From Bin87 sp965220095 (lineage in GTDB: Bacteria; Chloroflexota; Dehalococcoidia; Lucifugimonadales; UBA3495), in assembly GCA_965220095.1 (NCBI GenBank), contig OZ244805.1, positions 1 through 64,000 of the forward strand: a DNA stretch of 64,000 nt, in the 5' to 3' direction. The translations under genes were made by a program, and so were the position numbers. Each line of letters opens with the position of its first letter. Position 1 is the first letter of the stretch. Below, piece after piece: positions 16,198-24,605 of the stretch. The notes below the pieces were generated by a model that saw only the letters and a program-made list of their open reading frames with translations, made no database searches and was not told the DNA's origin.

Positions 16198-17010
16198 ATG
16201 ACGAAACCAACCAAAGCTCATGCGATCGACCGCATCAGAAAAGCGCTAGATGCGATACCCGGCCTGATGCAAATGGCCAGAGATTCGCAAGAGTTTGTAA
16301 AATGGCACCGGAACACCGAGATAGCAATCGAGAATACCTTCATCAATAGTCCTAGGCACCTTGAAGAGTTCAGGGAGATTGGCTACTCCCCGTTGTTGTT
16401 TATGGGGGGTACTGATAATACATCGCAAAAAACCTATGTGCGTGGCCTCAAAAAAGCGTCTGCTGTTCTCCAGTCTATGCTCGAAGAAATCCGTGAGTAT
16501 TGGCTGGACGAGGTTCAAGGGCCGCTCCAATCCGAGCGGCCCGGACTAAGTGAACCCATCATCACCAATAAAGTTTTCGTCATTCACGGGAGAGACGAAG
16601 AAGCCAAGCAAACAGTGGCTAGGTTCCTTGAGGGGTTGGGGCTGAAACCCGTGATATTGCAAGAGCAACCCAGCAGAGGCAACACGATAATTGAGAAGTT
16701 TGAGGAACAGGCCCAATTGGCGTATTTTGCCGTGGCTTTGTGTACACCCGACGACGTAGGCGCACTGGCCAATGAAAAAGACCACCTGAAATCCCGCATG
16801 AGGCAGAACGTGGTCTTCGAGTTGGGATACTTCGCTGGCGCGATTGGCCGCAATCGTGTGTGCGCCTTGCTCAAAGGTGATATAGAGAGACCGTCAGATT
16901 ATGACGGTGTAATCTACATTCAGCTAGACGAGGCTGGTGGCTGGAAGTTGTCGCTCGCAAGAGAGCTAAAATCGGCTGGGCTCTCTGTTGACCTGAACAA
17001 CCTTTTGTAG
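16198..17010 (+). CDS. TIR-like nucleotide-binding effector (PF10137 type)
   Basis: A 270-residue protein. Residues 124-270 match the bacterial TIR-like family used as NADase effectors in CBASS and Pycsar: KVFVIHGRDEEAKQTVARFL, GNTIIEKFEEQ (E166 is the likely catalytic Glu), LCTPDDVG, RMRQNVVFELGYFAGAIG, DYDGVIYIQLDEAGGWK. Residues 1-120 are a helical region that I do not recognise and that may be a sensor. No nucleotide cyclase gene is adjacent; neighbours are HigBA, a PIN toxin and a restriction-modification gene. A TACTGGAGGGTTCACACG leader precedes the ATG. Likely NAD-depleting defence protein. Confidence 0.85.
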   Translation: MTKPTKAHAIDRIRKALDAIPGLMQMARDSQEFVKWHRNTEIAIENTFINSPRHLEEFREIGYSPLLFMGGTDNTSQKTYVRGLKKASAVLQSMLEEIREYWLDEVQGPLQSERPGLSEPIITNKVFVIHGRDEEAKQTVARFLEGLGLKPVILQEQPSRGNTIIEKFEEQAQLAYFAVALCTPDDVGALANEKDHLKSRMRQNVVFELGYFAGAIGRNRVCALLKGDIERPSDYDGVIYIQLDEAGGWKLSLARELKSAGLSVDLNNLL

Positions 17011-17038
17011 AGTAGCAACGTTATCACGCCCCCCACCC

Positions 17039-17449
17039 TTACCCTCCGCCCACATCCCGCACTACCACCCCCAAACCCGGCGCCCGGGCCAGCCGTCGGT
17101 CAGCCGTTATCAGCGTTGCGCCGTAGTTGCGGGCCACCGCTACGTAAAGCGCATCGTAGGCGCTGACGTTGTGCCGAAATTCCCAAGCCACCCGGGTCAG
17201 GGTTCGGTGCGAGACGCGCTCCACCGGCCAGTCGGACAGTTTGTCCAGAGCGCGCAACGCCTCCGCGTCGGTAATGTGTCCGCCCAGCGCACGCTGGCGC
17301 AGTGCAGACAGCGCTTCGGCGTCCAGCATTTCAGGAGCTAACAGCCGGACGCCGGCGATCAGGGCGGCGACCTCCCACCCCAACTCGCTCTCCAGGAGAT
17401 ACTCGACCGCTGCAGAGGCGTCCACTACGTAGGGGTCTGGAGCTACCAT
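17039..17449 (-). CDS. PIN-domain protein (VapC-like), no visible antitoxin
   Basis: A 136-residue PIN protein with the expected acidic residues: YVVDASAAVEYLL (first Asp), the EMLDAEALSAL Glu, YDALYVAVARN (Asp) and LITADRRLARA (last Asp). VapC proteins are tRNA or rRNA endonucleases. Its ATG overlaps the stop of the upstream restriction-modification gene by 7 bp, so it is probably translated from that transcript. No antitoxin gene is visible next to it; either one is encoded elsewhere or the protein serves the restriction operon. Confidence 0.85.
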   Translation of the reverse strand: MVAPDPYVVDASAAVEYLLESELGWEVAALIAGVRLLAPEMLDAEALSALRQRALGGHITDAEALRALDKLSDWPVERVSHRTLTRVAWEFRHNVSAYDALYVAVARNYGATLITADRRLARAPGLGVVVRDVGGG

Positions 17450-20400
17450 TTGGCGGGTTGACCAGTGAATAGCTCGTAGTCGCGCAACACCCGATTCGCC
17501 CGAATCAGTGTGCCCGAGTCAATGCCGCCCGAAAGGCCATAGCGCCGCTCCCGTTCCTCCCGGCGGGCGCGGGCCTCTTCCGTTGCGCCTTCCGGCCAGC
17601 CCAGCAGATTTTCCACCGCCCCCTCCACCACGGCGCCCACTCGCGAGTTGCGCAGCCACTTCCGCAGTTCCCGCCGCGCTATCGTCACCGTCAGCCGGTC
17701 GCCGTACTGCTGCCGCAGTTCCGTCAGTTGGTCGCCGGCCTCCTCCATCGCCCAGGCCCCTGCCTCGGCTACCGCCTGATGCTGAAAATCTCCAGCGTCA
17801 AACTCCGGTATCGGCAGCTTCCAGAGGTGCTTGTGCAAATCCCTCGCCCCGAACTGACCTTTGTTCATTAGAGGTGTTACCGCCTCATAGAGCGCATCGC
17901 TGTTGATGACGGCCAAGAGGTAGTTGGCTTCGTGCATATCTTTGCAAGTAATCCAATATAAGAGATGGTCAACTACAACATGAGCATCGTCAAGCAGTGC
18001 CGCAGTTGGCTCTCCGGACTTGGAGTACACCACTCGAATCAGCCGACTACTATTACCCTGTTGCCACTGTAATTGCGACGACAGTTTGCGCTGATAGTCA
18101 ATCTGTCCAAGCAAGTTTAGTTTGGTGGAGGGCTGCTTATTCGACTCCCAAAGTTGACTAATGGTTTGCCACCGTCCGCGCATACGCTGATCCAGGCCAC
18201 CTAGCCGGATGCCGCCCGGCCCGTTGGTATCGACAGGGATTTCGTATTCGCCTCTACGCACCGGCAGAATTGCCTTGAGGGGTTCCAGCGTGGCGTAGGG
18301 AACCAGGGTTTCGCCTAGATGCACGTCGTAAACGTGCCGGCTTTCGATGGTCTGTTGGGAAATAGCGGTCAAGTTCAGGTTTTTCCACGGGGCTTTGTCC
18401 TGTGAACCGCGGCGTGGGTTGACGGTAACAGTCTGGCCAGCTTGTACTAACGCTGTGTTTTCCGTTTCCTGAACAAAGAATAGGCAACGCGGCACGATTG
18501 ACGCCCCTTGCCGGGCATATCCGGCGTAAGGCGAATCGCCGCCAGCCAACGTATCCGTGATAGTTGTCCGCGTCCGTTGCACTTCTGCCGTCCCTGTAGC
18601 GCCCTGCCAGCGTTCTGCATTACCGGACAGTGGCTTTGCCTCGCCAACTTCGCTCGTGTGCCGCGCAAAGACTACCGACGCCGGAACCGGAAAGAATGTA
18701 TTGGGTTCCAGTTGCTCCAAATCCCACGCGGGTTTGTAGCCGAAATCCACCGCGATGGTTCGTCCCGGAATTCGATTACGTCCCCGGCCCGTTGCCGTTG
18801 ACTCCCACGCCCCCGTGCGCCATTTGGCGTACTGGCCGGATTGCAGCGCGCTGTGGGGCAGCACCATGCCGATGACGCCGCCATCTTTCAGATACAGGTC
18901 AACGCTGCGGGCGAAAAACAGTCCGGCCACATCCTGGTGCGTAGCGTAACGCCCGCCCTGCCAGATGTCGTACAGCGATTTGCTCTGCCGTTCCAGTTCA
19001 TCCCGCAAAATGCTGGCGGTGTTGCGATAATTCAGCCAGGGCGGATTGCCGATTACTACGTCCACTTTGGTGCGGCTGAGGGCTACGGGGCGCACGAGGT
19101 TGCGGGTGTAGTAGGCCCAGATGTGGTTGCGGCCCTCGCTGTGGAGGCGTTGCAGGGTGCCGATGGTTTGGGTCAGGGTTTGCCGCTCGTGTTTATCGTT
19201 GATGCCGTGGTCGTCCAGGGCCAGGAGGGGGTCGTCGCCGCGTTCAATATCGGCGGCTACCTGGCTCATTAGCGAGTCGAAGGTGTCGGCCCGGTCCACT
19301 AGGCTGACCGGGAAGGTCAGCGTGGAGTTGGATTTGTCCTCCACCTGAATCGTAACCTGCTGCGCGGCGAACAGGTCGCCGGTGCGAAAGCGCAGCTGGA
19401 GGGCGTCGCCCAGATAGACGGGGGCGGAACCGGAGGCGTCGTAACCGGCCTGCACTGCGGCGTCGATGGCGGGCCGGGCCGCCAGGGCCCACGCGGCCCG
19501 GGCCAGGTGCACTGCCGCGGGATGCACGTCGATGCCGGTTACGGCGTCGCGCAGGCGGTCGAGGAGTTCTTTGGGGTCGAGGGAGGAGTGTGTCCCATCT
19601 GTCATTGCGAGCGCAGCGTGGCAATCTCGTTCCGGTGCGGACGGCGTGTCGTTTACGTACTGTGCTACGCCATCGAGATTGCCACGTCGCTGCGCTCCTC
19701 GCAATGACAGAGCCGGGTTAGCCGCTTCCAGGAAGTGGGTTACCGCTGCGGCGATGAATGTTCCGGAGCCGCAGGCGGGGTCTAACACCCGCTGCGCCAG
19801 TGGGTCGTCAACCAGTTCCTGCACCATCGTGCGGGCCAGCCAGTGGGGAGTGTAGTATTCGCCCAGGGTGCGGCGTTCGTCGGGGGGGATGACGGTTTCG
19901 TAGAGGATGGCGGCGATGTCCGGCGGGGCGTTTTGCCAGTCGAACCGGGCCACCCGCCGGGCCAGCGTTTTAATCAGGTCATGCCCGCCGACTTCATCGG
20001 GCCAGGCAAAGAAGTCCGACTCGATGACGCCGCTCAGGCCGGTGGCGTCGCGGAAACGGCGGCCCTGCAGCAAATCCGACGGGTCGGTTGCGGCCACTTG
20101 CCGGATGTCGATGCGGAAGGACGCCTGCACCGCCATGCCGATGACCAGGCTGAGATAGGTGTGGCGGATGAACAGGTGGTCCAGGGCGGTTTGGTCGTGG
20201 GCGATTTCACCCAGGGCGGCGCGGAGCAGGTCGAACCACAGGCGGCGCTTGACCTTGATGGTTTCGTAGTCGGCGGCGCTGGCGTAAAGGGCGGACAGGG
20301 TGTCGATGTCCCGCTGGTAGGCGGCGCTTTGGGGGCCGAGGTACTGCTCCACGCTGGCGCGGTCGGCGGGAATGCGGTCCAGGGCGAACAGGGCGCTGTC

Positions 20401-20865
20401 CCGCAGCCATTCGTACAGCGGCAGCCATCCGTCGGGCGATTCCAGGGTGAAGCCGTAAGGAACGGCGGTGTTGACCGGCCCGGCGTTGGGCCAGCGCAGC
20501 AGCCAGTACCGGCCGTCGGTGAGGATGCCGGTGCGAACGCCTTTGCCGGCAGATTTGGACAGCTCCAGGTAGTCGTCCAGCTGCTCAACGTGGGCCGGGT
20601 CGGGGTTGAAACCGCCGGCAGTGCCGATGCGCCGTTTGAACTCGATGAAGGTGTCCAGAGCGGTAAGGTCAACGGCGCGGCGGGAGCCGTCGGAAGGCGG
20701 GTTTTCCTCGATGATTTCGTCGCCCTTCGCCAGCCCCGTCAGGATGAGAAAATCCCGCACCGCCGTAGTAATGTTGGCCTCCGCCTCAAAGTTCTCATGC
20801 CGCCGCAAAATCGCCGCCGCCGATTCAACATACCGCCGGTCACTAACATCCAAATGCGTACTCAT
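17443..20865 (-). CDS. Single-chain restriction-modification enzyme (N6-adenine methyltransferase with N-terminal nuclease)
   Basis: A 1140-residue type IIG/Eco57I-like protein, starting at ATG 20865. The N-terminal nuclease candidate has D66, E75 and K77 (DTFIEFKRR), a D-ExK signature. The methyltransferase core has LDPACGSGTF (motif I, 362-370), AVTGIDVHPAAVHLAR and VVIGNPPWLNY (motif IV NPPW, 607-610). The C-terminal ~400 residues resemble a target-recognition and helical spacer region. A palindromic repeat is inserted in frame at residues ~387-421, between motif I and the next strand. No separate specificity subunit is seen. It acts as DNA methylase plus endonuclease; the recognition site is unknown. 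Confidence 0.88.
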   Translation of the reverse strand: MSTHLDVSDRRYVESAAAILRRHENFEAEANITTAVRDFLILTGLAKGDEIIEENPPSDGSRRAVDLTALDTFIEFKRRIGTAGGFNPDPAHVEQLDDYLELSKSAGKGVRTGILTDGRYWLLRWPNAGPVNTAVPYGFTLESPDGWLPLYEWLRDSALFALDRIPADRASVEQYLGPQSAAYQRDIDTLSALYASAADYETIKVKRRLWFDLLRAALGEIAHDQTALDHLFIRHTYLSLVIGMAVQASFRIDIRQVAATDPSDLLQGRRFRDATGLSGVIESDFFAWPDEVGGHDLIKTLARRVARFDWQNAPPDIAAILYETVIPPDERRTLGEYYTPHWLARTMVQELVDDPLAQRVLDPACGSGTFIAAAVTHFLEAANPALSLRGAQRRGNLDGVAQYVNDTPSAPERDCHAALAMTDGTHSSLDPKELLDRLRDAVTGIDVHPAAVHLARAAWALAARPAIDAAVQAGYDASGSAPVYLGDALQLRFRTGDLFAAQQVTIQVEDKSNSTLTFPVSLVDRADTFDSLMSQVAADIERGDDPLLALDDHGINDKHERQTLTQTIGTLQRLHSEGRNHIWAYYTRNLVRPVALSRTKVDVVIGNPPWLNYRNTASILRDELERQSKSLYDIWQGGRYATHQDVAGLFFARSVDLYLKDGGVIGMVLPHSALQSGQYAKWRTGAWESTATGRGRNRIPGRTIAVDFGYKPAWDLEQLEPNTFFPVPASVVFARHTSEVGEAKPLSGNAERWQGATGTAEVQRTRTTITDTLAGGDSPYAGYARQGASIVPRCLFFVQETENTALVQAGQTVTVNPRRGSQDKAPWKNLNLTAISQQTIESRHVYDVHLGETLVPYATLEPLKAILPVRRGEYEIPVDTNGPGGIRLGGLDQRMRGRWQTISQLWESNKQPSTKLNLLGQIDYQRKLSSQLQWQQGNSSRLIRVVYSKSGEPTAALLDDAHVVVDHLLYWITCKDMHEANYLLAVINSDALYEAVTPLMNKGQFGARDLHKHLWKLPIPEFDAGDFQHQAVAEAGAWAMEEAGDQLTELRQQYGDRLTVTIARRELRKWLRNSRVGAVVEGAVENLLGWPEGATEEARARREERERRYGLSGGIDSGTLIRANRVLRDYELFTGQPAKW
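19599..19710. repeat. Palindromic element inserted in frame in the R-M gene
   Basis: The left arm CTGTCATTGCGAG plus CGCAGCG plus TGGCAATCTCG and the right arm, its reverse complement with two extra triplets (GAG and ACG), flank about 44 bases. The arms differ only by two 3-bp indels, and the whole frame stays open. It encodes an Arg/Ala-rich loop inside the methyltransferase domain. It resembles palindromic elements that tolerate insertion into coding sequence. A solitary related arm lies at 13816. Confidence 0.8.
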
Positions 20866-20914
20866 AGCCGAGATTGTAGTGCCGTATTGTAGTGCCGGGA
20901 AGAATGGCGCCCTC

Positions 20915-21280
20915 CTAATCGGCAACGAACCTCGCTAGCCGCACCCCGCCCGCCTGCTCTTCGTACCACACGGTAACCGCTGCCCCCTGAATCTGATGGT
21001 CTTTCAGGTGGCCCGCCGAGACGCCCACCCAGCCTTCCGACTGGAACTCCCAACGTTTGCCATCGCCGTCGGTAACCCGGAGGGTGCGGAAGTGGCGCGG
21101 GTTATCGGGATTGACATCCACCAGGTCAATGTGCCCGGTAACTTTGGGCAGCCTGGGATATAGCGCATCGCCGTCGCCGTGTCCGCTGCCGCCGGATTGC
21201 TCGCCGTTGCAACCGGCCAGAAGGACGAGGGCAATAAAGCCGGCCAGCGCAAACTGGACCAAAATCAGCAATCTTATCAA
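20915..21280 (-). CDS. Small lipoprotein of unknown function
   Basis: A 121-residue lipoprotein. From TTG at 21280 (preceded by AGGGAGCTAGA) it reads a hydrophobic signal (LLILVQFALAGFIALVLLAGC) with lipobox LAGC, then a Gly/Ser/Asp linker and a ~90-residue domain containing GHIDLVDVNPDNPRHFRTL and RWEFQSEGWVGVSAGHLKDH, a small OB-like or beta-barrel pattern. No family is recognised. A MITE sits immediately upstream and may carry or disturb its promoter. Confidence 0.65.
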   Translation of the reverse strand: MIRLLILVQFALAGFIALVLLAGCNGEQSGGSGHGDGDALYPRLPKVTGHIDLVDVNPDNPRHFRTLRVTDGDGKRWEFQSEGWVGVSAGHLKDHQIQGAAVTVWYEEQAGGVRLARFVAD

Positions 21281-21307
21281 TCTAGCTCCCTCTCTCCAGG
21301 ATGCCGG

Positions 21308-21414
21308 CCAGGACGATTGCAAAGTCCCCTCTCCCCTTCGTGGGAGAGGGTTAGGGTGAGGGGGCGTTCCCCTCGTCAAGCAGAAAGGAACTGCTGACTT
21401 TGCAATCGTCCTGG
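21308..21414. mobile_element. 107-bp MITE with 19-bp perfect terminal inverted repeats and 8-bp target duplication
   Basis: The left end CCAGGACGATTGCAAAGTC (21308-21326) is the exact reverse complement of 21396-21414. The 8-mer GATGCCGG stands directly before (21300-21307) and after (21415-21422), the mark of a transposition event. The core carries a GGGAGAGGGTTAGGGTGAGG REP-type hairpin. No transposase is encoded. It lies between a lipoprotein gene and ctaA. Confidence 0.85.
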
Positions 21415-21514
21415 GATGCCGGCGTGGATTGTAGCAAATTGCCCAGTCGTGCTTTATCATTGATGACGACCCAGTGTACCGACCACCTCGGCCCAGCTGG
21501 CTCGAAAGTTGCAC

Positions 21515-22516
21515 ATGGCAGCGATTGGAATTACCGGACGCACCCGCAGCGGACAGCAACGGACATTGACCTGGTTCCAAGGTTTATCCACGGCAACCGT
21601 AATCTGCGTTTTCCTGCTGGTTGTCATCGGCGGCGTGGTGCGCGTTACCGGTTCCGGACTGGGCTGCCCCGACTGGCCCCTCTGCTACGGCAAAGTTCTG
21701 CCTCCCCTTGAATACACTGCCGTCATTGAATACACCCACCGATTCGTGGCGTCGATTATCGTCGGGCCGCTGGTGCTGGCGACCGCCATCGTCGCGCTGG
21801 TGGCCTATCGTAGTGACCGCTGGGTCTGGTGGCCCGCCGCCGTCACCGTACCGTTGCTAATCGTGCAGGGACTCCTGGGCGGTGTAACCGTGCTGACCCA
21901 CCTGCCCGGCGGAGTTGTGGCCGTACACTTGGGCACCGCTCTGGCGCTGCTGGCCGTTTCCATATTCGTAATGATTGCATCATTTCGCACTCCAATCAGC
22001 CGTCGATTCTCCGCGGCCGACAGCGCACAGACCGGCGGTTACCACCGCTGGGCCATCGCCGGTGCGGTGGGCATCTACCTGGTCATCATATCTGGGTCGC
22101 TGGTAACGGCGATGGGAGCCACCGGCGCGTGCATTACCTGGCCGCTGTGTCAGGGGCAGGCTTTCCCCATGCAGCACCTCACCGCCATCCATATGTTCCA
22201 TCGCTACGTGGTGCTGGCGCTGGGCATCCTGCTGCTGTACGCCGTTTGGCGTTGCGCGTTTGGCCCGCAGCGTCCGGGAAGTGTGCGCTGGCTGGCGTGG
22301 GCAACCCTCGCCGCGTTCATCGCCCAGGTTATAATCGGCGCGGCGACCATCTGGCTGGACTTCCAGCCCCACTGGCGCGCGCTGCACCTGACGGCGGCAA
22401 CCGGGGTGTGGAGCGCCGCTGCTGCGCTGGCGATTGTCGCGTATTTTTCCGTTCGCACCATCAGCGGCAGTCACACCAGCAGTGTGCAGACAGTAACCGC
22501 AGAGGCGGCAAACTAG
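21515..22516 (+). CDS. ctaA: Haem A synthase (CtaA/COX15 family)
   Basis: A 333-residue integral membrane protein with about eight helices in two homologous four-helix halves. Each half holds paired His residues for haem (IEYTHRFVASIIVG and VAVHLGTALALL; AIHMFHRYVVLALG and ALHLTAATGVWSA), plus cysteine pairs in the external loops (GLGCPDWPLC and GACITWPLC). It converts haem O to haem A for the oxidase encoded downstream. I start at ATG 21515; a TTG lies two codons earlier. ctaB follows after 1 bp. Confidence 0.93.
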   Translation: MAAIGITGRTRSGQQRTLTWFQGLSTATVICVFLLVVIGGVVRVTGSGLGCPDWPLCYGKVLPPLEYTAVIEYTHRFVASIIVGPLVLATAIVALVAYRSDRWVWWPAAVTVPLLIVQGLLGGVTVLTHLPGGVVAVHLGTALALLAVSIFVMIASFRTPISRRFSAADSAQTGGYHRWAIAGAVGIYLVIISGSLVTAMGATGACITWPLCQGQAFPMQHLTAIHMFHRYVVLALGILLLYAVWRCAFGPQRPGSVRWLAWATLAAFIAQVIIGAATIWLDFQPHWRALHLTAATGVWSAAAALAIVAYFSVRTISGSHTSSVQTVTAEAAN

Positions 22517-22517
22517 C

Positions 22518-23456
22518 ATGGCGCAAATGATACCGCCGATCCTGCCCGACGCCGAGGCGCTGCCGTTGGCCGCTGAGTCTGCAACCCGACGGTCTGCCGG
22601 CGCTGTCATCCGCGACTATGTGACCCTCACCAAACCGAAAATCATATCGCTGTTGCTGGTTACTGCCGCCGGCGGGATGTTCCTGGCGGCCCAGGGTGTG
22701 CCCTCGCTAACCATGCTGGCCTGGGTTTGGATCGGCGGGGCGCTGGCTGCCGGCGGAGCCAACGCCATCAACCACCAGCTGGATCGAGACATTGACCGTG
22801 AGATGCACCGGACTCAAAGCCGCCCGGTGGCCGGAGAACGTGTCGCGCCCCGGTATGCGCTGACCTTTGGCATCGCACTCAACGGGGCTGCATTTGTGCT
22901 GCTGGCCACGCTGGTCAACGTGCTGGCGGCGGGTCTGACGCTCCTCGCCACGCTGGTTTACGTGTTCGTCTACACGCTGTGGCTCAAGCGAACCACACCC
23001 AACAACATCGTGATCGGAGGAGCGGCCGGCGCAATACCGCCGATGGTAGGTTGGGCCGCCGTAACCGGAACCGTGGATTTGCCCGCAGTATTCCTGTTTG
23101 CCATCGTGTTCTTCTGGACGCCTCCCCACTTCTGGGCGCTGTCTTTGCTGATCGAAAACGACTACGCCCGGGCCGGCGTGCCCATGCTCCCGGTGGTGTC
23201 GTCGCGCCAGCAAACGACTTTGCACATTTTCCTCTATTCCATAGCCCTTACCGGGCTCACCCTGATGTTTGGATTGCTGCCGGATGTGGGCACAATCTAC
23301 GTCGTATCCGCCGCCGTTTTGGGTGCGCCGTTCATCTGGCTGGCCTGGCGATTATGGCGGCGAGACGCCCGGGGCCGGGCCAAGGTTGCCTACCTGTATT
23401 CGTTAGCTTATCTGGCGCTGCTGTTCGTGGCCGTGATGGTGGACAGCGCGATTTAG
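22518..23456 (+). CDS. ctaB: Protohaem IX farnesyltransferase (haem O synthase)
   Basis: A 312-residue UbiA-family membrane prenyltransferase that adds farnesyl to haem B. The signature NxxxDxxxD is in NAINHQLDRDIDREMHRT, with a KxR-type TQSRPVAGE next; the second acidic loop is LLIENDYARAGVPMLPVV. About nine helices are visible, including WTPPHFWALSL. It starts one base after the ctaA stop, so the pair is coupled. The gene's stop overlaps the end of the opposite-strand HepT gene by 4 bp. Confidence 0.95.
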   Translation: MAQMIPPILPDAEALPLAAESATRRSAGAVIRDYVTLTKPKIISLLLVTAAGGMFLAAQGVPSLTMLAWVWIGGALAAGGANAINHQLDRDIDREMHRTQSRPVAGERVAPRYALTFGIALNGAAFVLLATLVNVLAAGLTLLATLVYVFVYTLWLKRTTPNNIVIGGAAGAIPPMVGWAAVTGTVDLPAVFLFAIVFFWTPPHFWALSLLIENDYARAGVPMLPVVSSRQQTTLHIFLYSIALTGLTLMFGLLPDVGTIYVVSAAVLGAPFIWLAWRLWRRDARGRAKVAYLYSLAYLALLFVAVMVDSAI

Positions 23457-23786
23457 CTGAAGTCGGCCAGATCATCGATCATCGCTGGCAAGTAATCGGC
23501 TATGACTTCGTACAGAATGTCCAGCCGAATGTCATAGTATTCGTGAACCAGCCGGTGCCGCATATTGATGATGTTGGTCCAGTCGATATTTGGATATAGA
23601 GCCAAAGAGCTGGGTTGCAGCTTATAGGCTGCTTCACCTACGTTCTCGACAAACTTGGACAAGGCAGCAGCTTTAACGATGTCCTGTTCCAGCTGTTCTA
23701 GGGGGGTCGTTGCTCAGCGTCTCAATGGCGAGGTTGGCATAACGAAGCATATCGCCGAAACGGTGTGAGTCGTCACGCCTGTTCAT
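23453..23786 (-). pseudogene. HepT-like HEPN toxin gene with a +1 frameshift
   Basis: From ATG 23786 the frame gives MNRRDDSHRFGDMLRYANLA and IETLSNDP, then leaves frame at a run of six C (minus strand, ~23701-23706). Dropping one C restores LEQLEQDIVKAAAL and the rest of a DUF86/HepT protein to 23453. The HEPN active motif Rx4HxY is intact (RHRLVHEYY). The gene overlaps the MNT partner's 3' end by 14 bp. It is either inactivated by a homopolymer slip or miscalled there. HepT is an RNase toxin normally silenced by AMPylation. Confidence 0.78.
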
Positions 23787-24105
23787 ACTGAGGTTTTACC
23801 GTCGCGACGATTTCATCCCGGAACGCCGGATGCAATTCAATGGCAGTGCGCACTCCCGTGCGGTAGCCGGTAATCTCCTTCAACCCTTCCTCCAGCTCGC
23901 CGTACCACCACGAAAAATCGGTTCCTTTCACGCCGGGAGCGAACTCAATCAGAGCATAAACGTCCACATGAGGATTGGGCCGGCCCTGTAGGTCGGGGTC
24001 GAACAATGCCAATTTGGCGATGCCCATCTCCTTACAGAACTCGGCAATGCGTTTTTGCATCTCCGGGGTTACCTTCACTATCATATCCATATCGACGCTC
24101 CGCAT
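23773..24105 (-). CDS. Degenerate MNT-type nucleotidyltransferase-like protein
   Basis: A 110-residue protein at the place of the MntA antitoxin, upstream of and overlapping hepT. The nucleotidyltransferase motif is broken: LFDPDLQG stands where GS(x)RG is expected, and the DxD is DVY in HVDVYALIEF. The surrounding frame (KLALF, IEFAPG) still matches the family. AMPylation of HepT should therefore be impossible. Together with the frameshifted toxin this looks like a decaying module. An alternative start is ATG 24090. Confidence 0.7.
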   Translation of the reverse strand: MRSVDMDMIVKVTPEMQKRIAEFCKEMGIAKLALFDPDLQGRPNPHVDVYALIEFAPGVKGTDFSWWYGELEEGLKEITGYRTGVRTAIELHPAFRDEIVATVKPQYEQA

Positions 24106-24213
24106 CGGCGTTCAGCTTTGACGTGTGGCGGGTTGGAGGATAATTATAAATCATCCAGCCGCAACTCCCGCGTGCGGTAAAAGCCATTAAATTTTTCCCT
24201 TCCCGGCGCGTCC

Positions 24214-24408
24214 CAGGGCAACCGCATTCTAATTGAATCGGTTTTTGAGGTGCCCGTCATTCCCGCGAAAGCGGGAATCCAAGTGGCTTGGTTGTACGTC
24301 AACTGCCTGGAAGCAATCTGTATGGATTCCCGCTTTCGCGGGAATGACAGAAAGGATGCGGGAATGACGATTTATCAGGCCACCTAAAGTTAGAATGCGT
24401 TTGCCCTG
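24214..24408 (+). mobile_element. 195-bp MITE, copy A
   Basis: The ends are CAGGGCAACCGCATTCTAA and, inverted, CAGGGCAAACGCATTCTAA (one mismatch over the first 19). Inside lie inverted GTCATTCCCGCGAAAGCGGG hairpins. The flanking 10-mers CGGCGCGTCC and CGGCCCGTCC differ by one base, fitting a 10-bp target duplication. Copy B at 30114 is inverted and differs at about one position. The rest of the 24106-24605 gap before coxB shows no gene. Confidence 0.88.
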
Positions 24409-24605
24409 CGGCCCGTCCCACTCAAATTGACAGGCATTTGGTCTTATGCTATTGTTACCGCCGCTAGTGAAATTTTGCACATACTATGGTCGGCTGCAGC
24501 CGTAGTATCCGGGGGTTCACGATGGGGCTGCTGCCCTTTTCCGAGGAAGACTCACCAACCGACATCCGTGAGGGCTCCGGCCCGTGTGACACTGGGAACT
24601 TCACG

